From assembly GCA_009702205.1 (NCBI GenBank), contig WLIM01000014.1, forward strand, positions 1-12,456: DNA of 12,456 nt, written 5' to 3'. Source of the stretch: Actinomycetota bacterium. Lineage in GTDB: Bacteria > Actinomycetota > Actinomycetes > Nanopelagicales > Nanopelagicaceae. Position 1 is the stretch's first letter. Each line of letters opens with the position of its first letter. The position numbers and the translations under genes were made by a program. The notes beneath the pieces are model-generated. The model was not told where the DNA came from. It made no database searches and saw only the letters and a program-made list of their open reading frames with translations. Below are positions 6,284 to 12,456 of this stretch, piece after piece.

Positions 6284-7537
6284 TTAGACCTTGAAATATT
6301 TCTTAGCTTCTTCAATAGCTATTATCAAGCTATCGACATCTTGCTCGTCATTGTAAACATAGAAGGAGGCGCGAGTTGTACCCACCAGCCCCAATTTCTT
6401 CATCAATGGCCAAGCGCAGTGATGACCGGTGCGAACAGCTACTCCGTATTGATCCAATACCTGACCCACATCATGCGGATGGATACCATCAATTTCAAAT
6501 GAAATTACCGAACCGCGATCGATATTTGTTTTGGGTCCAATTACTTTTACGCCCTTTAGATTCGCGAACTTATCTAAGGCGTAACCAGTCAATTTCTTCT
6601 CGTGCTCTTCTACGTTGGCCATTCCAAGTTCGTCTAAATACTTAATAGCGGCCGCAAGACCTACTGCTTGCGCCATATTAGGAACACCAGCTTCAAATCT
6701 TTTAGGAGCTTTCGCCCAAGTAGCTTCACTCATGGTTACCGATTCAATCATTGAACCGCCAGTCAAGAATGGTTCCATCTCGTTTAGATAATCCAAACGT
6801 CCCCAGAGAATTCCGACTCCTGTCGGACCTAGAGCTTTGTGACCTGAAAAGGCTAAGTAATCGATATTTAGAGATTTCACATCAATCTTAAAATGCGGCG
6901 CCGATTGGCAGGCGTCTAGAACAAAAACCGCTCCGACTGCATGCGCAGCATCAACCAATTTAGCTATCGGAACAATTGTTCCAAGAACATTTGATTGGTG
7001 GGTTATTGCTACCACCTTTGTTTTTTTAGTAATAATTTCATCAATTTTAGAAAGGTCAAGTCTTCCTTCTGCATTGATCGGAAACCAGGCAAGTTCGGCG
7101 CCAGTTCGTTTAGCTAATTGCTGCCAAGGAATCAGATTAGCGTGATGCTCTAACTCTGAAACAACAATTCGATCACCCGGCTTTAACGCAAATCTAGAAT
7201 CAGGTGATGAATTGCCAAAAGAATAAGCAATTGCATTTATGCTTTCAGTCGCGCTCTTAGTAAAAATGATTTCATCAACCTGTGCACCCAAGAAGTTAGC
7301 TATGACCTCGCGTGCACCTTCATAAGCACTACTCGCCTCTTCGGCAAGCAAGTGGGCTCCTCGATGCACCGCAGCGTTATGCATTTCGTAGAAATTTCTT
7401 TCCGCATCTAGAACTAACCGAGGCTTCTGACTTGTGGCTCCACTATCTAGATACACTAAACGATTTCCGCCACGCATGAGCTTCTCAAAGATTGGAAAAT
7501 CCTTGCGAATTTCCGCTGGGGTAAACATTGGTTTCAT
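6284..7537 (-). CDS. sufS: Group II cysteine desulfurase SufS
   Basis: This 417-residue class V aminotransferase uses pyridoxal phosphate to release sulfur from cysteine as a persulfide. The PLP lysine is in FSGHKALGPTG (about residue 234), the stacking histidine in ELEHHAN (about 131), and the catalytic cysteine in VRTGHHCAWPLM (about 374). HQSNVLGT and LDACQSAPH complete the PLP site. Two start codons are in tandem: TTG at 7540, touching the sufC stop, and ATG at 7537, which I prefer. No clear ribosome-binding site is present, so translation is probably coupled to sufC. It is followed by sufU after one base, as expected for its sulfur acceptor. Confidence 0.94.
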   Translation of the reverse strand: MKPMFTPAEIRKDFPIFEKLMRGGNRLVYLDSGATSQKPRLVLDAERNFYEMHNAAVHRGAHLLAEEASSAYEGAREVIANFLGAQVDEIIFTKSATESINAIAYSFGNSSPDSRFALKPGDRIVVSELEHHANLIPWQQLAKRTGAELAWFPINAEGRLDLSKIDEIITKKTKVVAITHQSNVLGTIVPIAKLVDAAHAVGAVFVLDACQSAPHFKIDVKSLNIDYLAFSGHKALGPTGVGILWGRLDYLNEMEPFLTGGSMIESVTMSEATWAKAPKRFEAGVPNMAQAVGLAAAIKYLDELGMANVEEHEKKLTGYALDKFANLKGVKVIGPKTNIDRGSVISFEIDGIHPHDVGQVLDQYGVAVRTGHHCAWPLMKKLGLVGTTRASFYVYNDEQDVDSLIIAIEEAKKYFKV

Positions 7538-7540
7538 CAA

Positions 7541-8293
7541 TTATGCAGTTGTGTACTCTGCATAACCTTTCTCTTCTAACTTGTCAGCTAGCTCTGGGCC
7601 GCCCTCTTCAACAATTTTTCCTGCAGCAAAAACGTGAACAAAATCAGGCTTGATATAACGAAGAATGCGGGTGTAGTGCGTGATCAACATAATTCCCAAG
7701 TCACTATTCGACTTAACGCGATTGACTCCTTCGGAAACAATGCGCAGGGCATCCACATCTAGACCAGAATCTGTTTCATCTAGGATTGCAAACTTAGGCT
7801 TTAGCAGTTCCAGTTGAAGAATCTCGTGGCGCTTCTTCTCGCCGCCAGAGAAACCTTCGTTAACACTACGTTCTGCAAAATTAGAGTCCATATTCAAAGC
7901 TGCCATCGCTTCTTTAACTTCGCCCACCCAAGTTCTTACCTTTGGCGCTTCGCCGCGTATCGCTGTTGCAGCTGTCCGCAAGAAATTGGTTACAGATACA
8001 CCAGGAACTTCAACCGGGTATTGCATCGCAAGAAATAATCCAGCCTTAGCGCGCTCGTCAACTGACATTGCAAGAACATCAACGCCATCTAGTGTTACAG
8101 AGCCACCAGTGATTGTGTATTTGGGATGTCCCGCAATTGAGTATGCAAGTGTTGACTTACCTGAACCGTTGGGACCCATAATTGCATGCGTTTCACCGGA
8201 TTTTATTGTGAGATCCACTCCGCGAAGAATTTCGGTGAACCCGTTTTCAGTTGCGACTGAAACCTGCAAACCTTTGATATCTAAAGTACTCAT
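7541..8293 (-). CDS. sufC: Fe-S assembly ATPase SufC
   Basis: This 250-residue ABC-type ATPase has no membrane domain and powers the cytosolic SufBCD scaffold. Motifs are Walker A GPNGSGKS (40-47), a SufC-type signature FSGGEKKRHEILQ (148-160), Walker B FAILDETDSGLDVDAL, and switch His206 (LITHYTRIL). LAMQYPVEVPGVS, in the segment after Walker A, is typical of SufC. A good ribosome-binding site, AAGGAG, lies five bases before the ATG and partly overlaps the stop codon of the Rieske gene upstream. It sits between the Rieske gene and sufS. Confidence 0.96.
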   Translation of the reverse strand: MSTLDIKGLQVSVATENGFTEILRGVDLTIKSGETHAIMGPNGSGKSTLAYSIAGHPKYTITGGSVTLDGVDVLAMSVDERAKAGLFLAMQYPVEVPGVSVTNFLRTAATAIRGEAPKVRTWVGEVKEAMAALNMDSNFAERSVNEGFSGGEKKRHEILQLELLKPKFAILDETDSGLDVDALRIVSEGVNRVKSNSDLGIMLITHYTRILRYIKPDFVHVFAAGKIVEEGGPELADKLEEKGYAEYTTA

Positions 8294-8302
8294 TAGCTCT
8301 CC

Positions 8303-8617
8303 TTAACCTTGGGCAGATTTTCTGCTAGAAATTATTACGTTGTCGCCTTCACGATTTACTTCAAATACTTCTACCGGAATCGAAGCTGGCGGTGTTACAA
8401 CTTCGCCACTTCGCAGGTCGAACTCTGCGCCGTGTAACCAACATTCAATTTTGAAATCCGTCACATCGCCTTCGGAGAGTGAAGCATCTGAATGCGAACA
8501 AGTATCTGCGATAGCAAATACTTCTTGGCCGATGCGAGTTACGCACACCGCGACTCCATCTAAATCGACCTTTACTGGTTTGCGTTCTATTAATGAATCA
8601 AATGAGAGCTCGGTCAT
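8303..8617 (-). CDS. Rieske [2Fe-2S] ferredoxin of the suf operon
   Basis: This 104-residue soluble protein has a Rieske cluster site with Cys40-x-His42 (CSH) and Cys59-x2-His62 (CWLH), separated by 16 residues. The surrounding DLRSGEVVTPPASIPVEVFEV is typical of NirD-like and dioxygenase-type Rieske ferredoxins. It starts immediately after the sufD stop and ends nine bases before sufC. Such a gene is a recurrent member of actinobacterial suf operons, but its role there is not established: it could supply electrons for cluster assembly or be a client. No oxygenase or nitrite reductase gene is nearby, which argues against a classical catabolic role. Confidence 0.88.
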   Translation of the reverse strand: MTELSFDSLIERKPVKVDLDGVAVCVTRIGQEVFAIADTCSHSDASLSEGDVTDFKIECWLHGAEFDLRSGEVVTPPASIPVEVFEVNREGDNVIISSRKSAQG

Positions 8618-9703
8618 TTACGCACCGACCTTTGAAAGTTCAGAATCGATGCGATCCATTAATCTATTTTCGATTTCTTCGATCTTGATCTTTCCAATAA
8701 TTTCAGCAAAGAATCCTCGGATTACTAATCTTCGAGCTACTTCCGCAGGGATCCCACGAGAAGATAAGTAAAAGAGTTGTTCGTCATCGAAACGTCCTGT
8801 TGTGCTCGCGTGACCTGCACCAACAATTTCGCCAGTTTCGATCTCCAAATTCGGCACTGAATCGGCTCGTGCACCATCAGACAAAAGTAAGTTTCGGTTC
8901 AATTCATAGGTGTCAGTGCCTTCTGCATTCGCGCGAATGTAAACATCGCCAATCCAAACCGTATGTGCCTTATCTCCTGCTAGCGCACCTTTGTAATTGA
9001 CGCGGCTCTTTGCATTTGGGACGTTGTGGTTTACGAAAAGTCTGTGTTCTAAATGTTGACCATCGGTCGCGAAATATAGACCTTGAAGATCTGCACTTGA
9101 ACCTGGGCCGCTGTATTCAACAGTTGGAAGCAATCGGACCAATGATCCTCCTACTGTCACAACGATTGAATTGAATGTCGCATCCTTGCTCACGACTGCG
9201 TGCTGGCGACCAAGATGAATAGTCTTTGAATCCCACTCTTGAAGTGAAACGAATGTGAGGTTAGAGCCAGGAGCTAAATCAAATTCAATTTCATCACTCA
9301 AAATGGCATTGCCCGTATTCTGCAAAATTAAAGTGGCATGCGCGTTAACGCCAACAGAAATAAGAGTTCTACTAGCCTGCGGCTTACCATTGAGTCCGGA
9401 TCGCGCAAGCAAAACCGGTTGGCTTAAATCAACTTCCTTTGCGATTTCGATATGTGTAACTTCGGTCGCAAATTCACGAGCACGAATCGACGCCAAATCA
9501 TCGCTAATTGATATCGCAGGAAGATCGCTAGAACTTTTCGTCGATAGAGATACACCTTCAATAGGGCTTTGCAGCACGATTGAATTTACGTTCTCTATAT
9601 TTACCGCGGCATCTAATAGACCACCTAGCCGTGAAAGCGGCGTGAAACGCCAGGCTTCCTCACGACCAGAAGGAGCTAAATAGTTAGTTGTCAGAGTACT
9701 CAT
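8618..9703 (-). CDS. sufD: Fe-S scaffold subunit SufD
   Basis: This 361-residue protein is a beta-helix subunit that pairs with SufB on the SufC dimer and helps acquire iron. The N-terminus contains SGREEAWRFTPLSRL, a SufD hallmark, and the core contains LQGLYFATDGQHLEHRLFVNHNVPN. The C-terminal block GEIVGAGHASTTGRFDDEQLFYLSSRGI carries His298, the position of the functional histidine of E. coli SufD. Its ATG overlaps the sufB stop by one base (TAATG), which implies coupled synthesis of the two partners. It abuts the Rieske gene downstream. Confidence 0.93.
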   Translation of the reverse strand: MSTLTTNYLAPSGREEAWRFTPLSRLGGLLDAAVNIENVNSIVLQSPIEGVSLSTKSSSDLPAISISDDLASIRAREFATEVTHIEIAKEVDLSQPVLLARSGLNGKPQASRTLISVGVNAHATLILQNTGNAILSDEIEFDLAPGSNLTFVSLQEWDSKTIHLGRQHAVVSKDATFNSIVVTVGGSLVRLLPTVEYSGPGSSADLQGLYFATDGQHLEHRLFVNHNVPNAKSRVNYKGALAGDKAHTVWIGDVYIRANAEGTDTYELNRNLLLSDGARADSVPNLEIETGEIVGAGHASTTGRFDDEQLFYLSSRGIPAEVARRLVIRGFFAEIIGKIKIEEIENRLMDRIDSELSKVGA

Positions 9704-11139
9704 TAACCAACTGCACCTTCCATCTGCATTTCAATCAGACGGTTCAATTCAAGTGCGTATTCCATTGGCAGTTCGCGAGCGATTGGTTCGATGAATCCAC
9801 GAACAATCATCGCCATAGCTTCATCTTCGCCAAGTCCACGTGACATCAGATAGAAGAGTTGATCGTCGCTGATTTTAGAAACTGTTGCCTCATGTCCCAT
9901 CGAGACATCATCTTCACGGACATCGACATACGGATAGGTATCAGATCTAGATATTGAATCTACTAATAGTGCATCGCATTTAACAGTTGATTTCGAATGG
10001 TGCGCACCTTCATTTACCTGGATTAATCCGCGATATGAAGTACGACCTCCACCTCGTGCAACTGATTTAGAAATAATTGATGAGGATGTGTATGGCGCAG
10101 CATGAACCATTTTGGCTCCAGCATCTTGATGTTGTCCTTCTCCAGCAAATGCGATTGAAAGAGTTTCACCTTTCGCATGTGGGCCCATCAACATCACCGC
10201 TGGATATTTCATAGTTACTTTTGATCCGATATTTCCGTCAACCCATTCCATGGTTGCACCCTCGGCGCAAGTTGCCCGCTTAGTTACTAAGTTGTAAACA
10301 TTGTTTGACCAGTTTTGAATCGTTGTGTAACGAACGCGAGCTCCCTTTTTAATAACAATCTCAACAACTGCACTATGAAGGGAATCAGATGAATAGATCG
10401 GAGCAGTGCAACCTTCTACATAGTGCACGTATGAATCTTCATCAGCAATTATTAGTGTGCGTTCGAATTGACCCATATTCTCAGTGTTAATTCGGAAATA
10501 TGCCTGAAGTGGAATATCGACCTTCACACCCTTGGGAATATAAATGAATGATCCACCAGACCAGACAGATGTATTTAGAGCGGCGAATTTATTATCGCCA
10601 ACTGGAATTACAGTTCCAAAATATTCCTTGAAGAGCTCTTCGTGTTCACGAAGAGCCGTATCGGTGTCTACGAAAATCACACCTTGAGCTTCTAGATCTT
10701 CGCGAATCGAGTGATAAACAACTTCAGATTCATACTGAGCAGCAACACCAGAAACAAGTCTCTGCTTCTCTGCTTCTGGAATTCCTAGGCGGTCATAAGT
10801 GTTTTTAATATCATCTGGCAGGTCTTCCCAAGAAGTTGCTTGCTTTTCGGTTGAACGAACGAAGTATTTAATTGTGTCGAAGAAAATTCCTGATAAATCA
10901 GATCCCCAAGTTGGCATTGGCTTCTTCTCGAAAAGCGAGAGCCCTTTAAGGCGAAGGTCTAACATCCACTGTGGCTCACTCTTCTTAGATGAAATATCGC
11001 GAACAACATCTTCATTTAAGCCACGTCTTGAATTGGCGCCAACATCATTCTTATCTGACCAACCAAATTCGTAGTTGCCGATTCCTTCAAGTCCAGGATT
11101 CTTAGCTAAGACATCGCTCACTTCAGGCCCGCTTTCCAT
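9703..11139 (-). CDS. sufB: Fe-S scaffold subunit SufB
   Basis: SufB is the cluster-building subunit of SufBC2D. The 478 residues match the normal intein-free length; mycobacterial SufB often carries an intein, absent here. Cys388 (STVKCDALLV), His416 and Glu417 (SMGHEATVS) correspond in order and spacing to E. coli Cys405, His433 and Glu434, which act in cluster formation. EPQWMLDLRLKGLSLF and KYFVRSTEKQA mark the N-terminal helical domain, and AMIVRGFIEPIARELPMEYA the C-terminus. The ATG at 11139 overlaps the end of sufR by 17 bases. A GTG at 11121, one base after the sufR stop, is an alternative start; neither has a strong ribosome-binding site. Confidence 0.95.
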   Translation of the reverse strand: MESGPEVSDVLAKNPGLEGIGNYEFGWSDKNDVGANSRRGLNEDVVRDISSKKSEPQWMLDLRLKGLSLFEKKPMPTWGSDLSGIFFDTIKYFVRSTEKQATSWEDLPDDIKNTYDRLGIPEAEKQRLVSGVAAQYESEVVYHSIREDLEAQGVIFVDTDTALREHEELFKEYFGTVIPVGDNKFAALNTSVWSGGSFIYIPKGVKVDIPLQAYFRINTENMGQFERTLIIADEDSYVHYVEGCTAPIYSSDSLHSAVVEIVIKKGARVRYTTIQNWSNNVYNLVTKRATCAEGATMEWVDGNIGSKVTMKYPAVMLMGPHAKGETLSIAFAGEGQHQDAGAKMVHAAPYTSSSIISKSVARGGGRTSYRGLIQVNEGAHHSKSTVKCDALLVDSISRSDTYPYVDVREDDVSMGHEATVSKISDDQLFYLMSRGLGEDEAMAMIVRGFIEPIARELPMEYALELNRLIEMQMEGAVG

Positions 11140-11833
11140 TTTTTGTTAGGTTTTTCGTATTTGGAATAAAAGTTGTGCAAACACCATCGCCATGAGCAAT
11201 CGTTGCTAGTCGTTGAACGTGAGTTCCGAGTAAGTTTGAAAAAGCTTCTGTTTCCGCCTCGCAAAATTCTGGAAAGGCTGACGCAACATGTGCAATTGGA
11301 CAATGGTTCTGACAGAGTTCTTCGCCAATCCCCTGGGAATGATTATTTGCTGCATAGCCTTCGTCAGATAGAAAAGTTGCGAGGGCGTTGCTCTTCTCAT
11401 TTAGATTCTTTTTATTCGCCAAAATTTGTGCAGCTCGACGAGTTATCTCTTCGGCGCGTGTCTTTGCGAACTCCTTAATTAAGGACTCGCTCCCCTTCGA
11501 TGCCATAAAGCGAAGTGCTGAAACAGCTAGATCGTCATAAGTGTGTTCGAATTTCTCGCGACCAAAATCCGTCATAACAAAAACTTTTGAGGGGCGACCT
11601 CGTCCTCTTGAATCTATTGAAGATTGAAATGGTTCACGAGCAGTTAAAACACCTTCAGCTACCAAAGTATCCAAGTGTCGCCTTATCCCCGCTGGCGTGA
11701 TCTTTAATTTAGAAGCGAGAGCTACGGCTGTGGCCGGACCATTTTCTAGAATCGCCCGAGCAACTAAATCCCGAGTTCGATCTTCGCTCTTTTTCACAAC
11801 ATTATTGTTGCGTAATTCGGAGAAACCCGCCAC
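11123..11833 (-). CDS. sufR: Fe-S sensing transcriptional repressor SufR
   Basis: The longest reading has 236 residues from GTG at 11833. A winged-helix DNA-binding domain comes first (ILENGPATAVALASKLKITP and AGIRRHLDTLVAEGVLTARE), with RGRGRPSKVFVMTDFGREKF as the wing and linker. Four cysteines in the C-terminal half (CQNHC, then FCEAE and GVCTTF) form the CX3CX12C...C pattern of the SufR cluster site. SufR represses the suf operon when holding a cluster. A second in-frame GTG at 11797 would give 224 residues starting MKKSEDRTRDLVARAIL and is probably the true start, because a CAAC-N6-GTTG element then lies directly before it. The gene leads the operon, overlaps sufB by 17 bases and is divergent from ctaA. 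Confidence 0.9.
   Translation of the reverse strand: MAGFSELRNNNVVKKSEDRTRDLVARAILENGPATAVALASKLKITPAGIRRHLDTLVAEGVLTAREPFQSSIDSRGRGRPSKVFVMTDFGREKFEHTYDDLAVSALRFMASKGSESLIKEFAKTRAEEITRRAAQILANKKNLNEKSNALATFLSDEGYAANNHSQGIGEELCQNHCPIAHVASAFPEFCEAETEAFSNLLGTHVQRLATIAHGDGVCTTFIPNTKNLTKNGKRA
11797..11810. promoter_or_regulatory. Putative SufR operator (CAAC-N6-GTTG)
   Basis: CAACATTATTGTTG is an inverted repeat with five-base arms. It has exactly the CAAC-N6-GTTG form reported for the high-affinity SufR site in the cyanobacterium Synechocystis. It ends on the first base of the sufR internal GTG (11797), where a promoter -10/+1 would be for a leaderless sufR message. Matching by motif and position only; actinobacterial SufR boxes reported elsewhere differ (ACACT-type). 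Confidence 0.5.
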
Positions 11834-11834
11834 T

Positions 11835-11847
11835 CGGCAGGCTGCCG
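11835..11847. repeat. Perfect 13-bp palindrome between sufR and ctaA
   Basis: CGGCAG-G-CTGCCG is a perfect inverted repeat with a one-base centre, immediately upstream of the long-form sufR GTG. It lies in the divergent promoter region and may be a protein-binding site. It is too tight to be a normal RNA hairpin loop and has no T-run, so it is not a terminator. Confidence 0.5.
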
Positions 11848-11868
11848 CAAGGTTGGCCTACCTACGCA

Positions 11869-11880
11869 TAGGCTACGAGC
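11869..11880 (+). promoter_or_regulatory. Putative leaderless -10 of ctaA
   Basis: TAGGCT (11869-11874) matches TANNNT and ends six bases before the ctaA ATG at 11881; no Shine-Dalgarno is present. The box overlaps one arm of the inverted repeat GCCTA-N8-TAGGC (11856-11873), so a regulator binding there could block it. No clear -35 is visible. Confidence 0.4.
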
Positions 11881-12456
11881 ATGAGCCTGCCTGTATTTAT
11901 ATTCACGGCGCTCCTGATATTTCAAGCCGGGTTGGTCGTAACTGGCGGGGCTGTTCGCCTAACTGGTTCTGGTTTGGGCTGTCCTACGTGGCCAGAATGC
12001 ACGGATGGATCGATCAAACCGATCGTCCATCAAGCTCAAGGTCAATTACATGCGTGGATTGAATTTGGAAATCGGTTAATAGCTTGGCTTATTTTGATTT
12101 TGGCAATAGCCGGTCTCATCTACATAGTTAGAAATTTGAAGGAACGAGCCGATTACAAAAGATTACGAATACTCGCAATACTGCAAATCGCTGGATTTCT
12201 GGGTCAAGTGGTCCTCGGTGGAATTACCGTTTTAACAAAACTAAATCCAGTTTCTGTTTCTGCGCACTTCGTCTTAACTATTCCGCTTATTGCCGGAGCT
12301 CTTGCATTACGCCACCGCATTCTCGACAGACCCATTTTGCCAGTTCTACCAACTACTGCAATTCTTACAAAGATTGTTATCACCTTAACATTTATCGTTC
12401 TTTTGATTGGAACTGTTGTAACAGGCACCGGACCACATGCAGGCGACATAGATGCA
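11881..12456 (+). CDS. ctaA: Heme A synthase CtaA/COX15, N-terminal 192 residues
   Basis: The frame is open from ATG 11881 to the right edge without a stop, so the gene is cut. It encodes a polytopic membrane protein that oxidises the C8 methyl of heme O to a formyl group, making heme A for aa3-type oxidases. The first helix (about 4-24) leads into VTGGAVRLTGSGLGCPTWPEC, with the Cys34/Cys40 pair of the first outer loop. Next come HAWIEFGNRL, then GGITVLTKLNPVSVSAHF with putative heme ligand His129, and GTVVTGTGPHAGD with His186. A TAG at 11869-11871 in frame just upstream fixes ATG 11881 as the first possible AUG. SURF1 nearby supports the oxidase-assembly context. Confidence 0.9.
   Translation, partial: MSLPVFIFTALLIFQAGLVVTGGAVRLTGSGLGCPTWPECTDGSIKPIVHQAQGQLHAWIEFGNRLIAWLILILAIAGLIYIVRNLKERADYKRLRILAILQIAGFLGQVVLGGITVLTKLNPVSVSAHFVLTIPLIAGALALRHRILDRPILPVLPTTAILTKIVITLTFIVLLIGTVVTGTGPHAGDIDA

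Noticed and set aside
6283..6315. Longer SufU starting at ATG 6315
   Set aside because: It would add 11 residues that lack family resemblance and overlap sufS by 32 bases; GTG 6282 has a suitable AAGG and gives the standard SufU start.
8340..8771. 143-residue plus-strand reading frame
   Set aside because: It is antisense to the Rieske gene and sufD, is rich in Ser/Thr/Pro as typical of a shadow frame, and matches nothing I recognise.
9703..11139. Intein in SufB, as in some mycobacteria
   Set aside because: The protein is 478 residues and continuous through all conserved blocks; no splicing-domain motifs interrupt it.
11697..12062. 121-residue plus-strand reading frame crossing sufR and ctaA
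   Set aside because: It is out of frame with the clear ctaA coding sequence and antisense to sufR; no protein family is recognisable.
12204..12449. 81-residue minus-strand reading frame at the right end
   Set aside because: It is antisense to ctaA, which has an uninterrupted membrane-protein frame with conserved heme A synthase motifs.
1..12456. Novel defence, mobile or secondary-metabolite system
   Set aside because: Every protein-coding stretch is explained by housekeeping genes. I found no transposase, integrase, direct-repeat array, tRNA or compositional break.

Overview
The window looks like a chromosomal core segment of a low-GC, compact-genome actinobacterium. Base composition is visibly A+T-leaning. 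The proteins have an actinobacterial stamp: a MabA-like FabG next to an InhA-like FabI, a DUF3099 protein, an actinobacterial-type IF-3 whose N-terminus begins I-S-T-E-P-R-I-N-D, and the SUF order sufR-sufB-sufD-Rieske-sufC-sufS-sufU-sufT. Genes abut or overlap by a few bases, as in streamlined aquatic lineages such as acI/Nanopelagicales. That placement is inference; no marker here proves it.

Layout. (1) 1-883, minus strand: infC-rpmI-rplT, the translation operon, with rplT cut by the window edge. infC appears to start at AUC. (2) 884-1080: a 197-base non-coding leader of infC with several inverted repeats and a possible stem that would hide the infC ribosome-binding site. (3) 1081-2568, minus strand: fabG-fabI, two abutting steps of type II fatty acid elongation. 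(4) 2658-3679, plus strand, divergent from fabG: a DUF3099 membrane protein and SURF1, a cytochrome oxidase assembly factor. SURF1 overlaps the next gene tail-to-tail by 36 bp. (5) 3644-11833, minus strand: one long apparent operon reading sufR, sufB, sufD, a Rieske ferredoxin, sufC, sufS, sufU, sufT and finally an ABC half-exporter. (6) 11881-12456, plus strand, divergent from sufR: the first 192 codons of ctaA/COX15, heme A synthase.

How the genes work together. SufS and SufU mobilise sulfur from cysteine, SufBCD is the scaffold, and SufT helps maturation or delivery. SufR is an Fe-S sensing repressor that should control the operon. A sequence CAAC-N6-GTTG, the spacing of the known cyanobacterial SufR box, lies at the 5' end of sufR. 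Heme A synthase and SURF1 flank this block and both serve heme-copper oxidase assembly, so the right-hand three quarters of the window is largely a metal-cofactor and respiration neighbourhood.

I see no mobile element, CRISPR array, RNA gene or horizontally acquired island. The gene content is ordinary. The interesting signals are regulatory: the infC AUC start and its leader, the putative SufR operator with a revised sufR start, and three genes with a TANNNT box exactly six bases before ATG, which suggests leaderless transcription.
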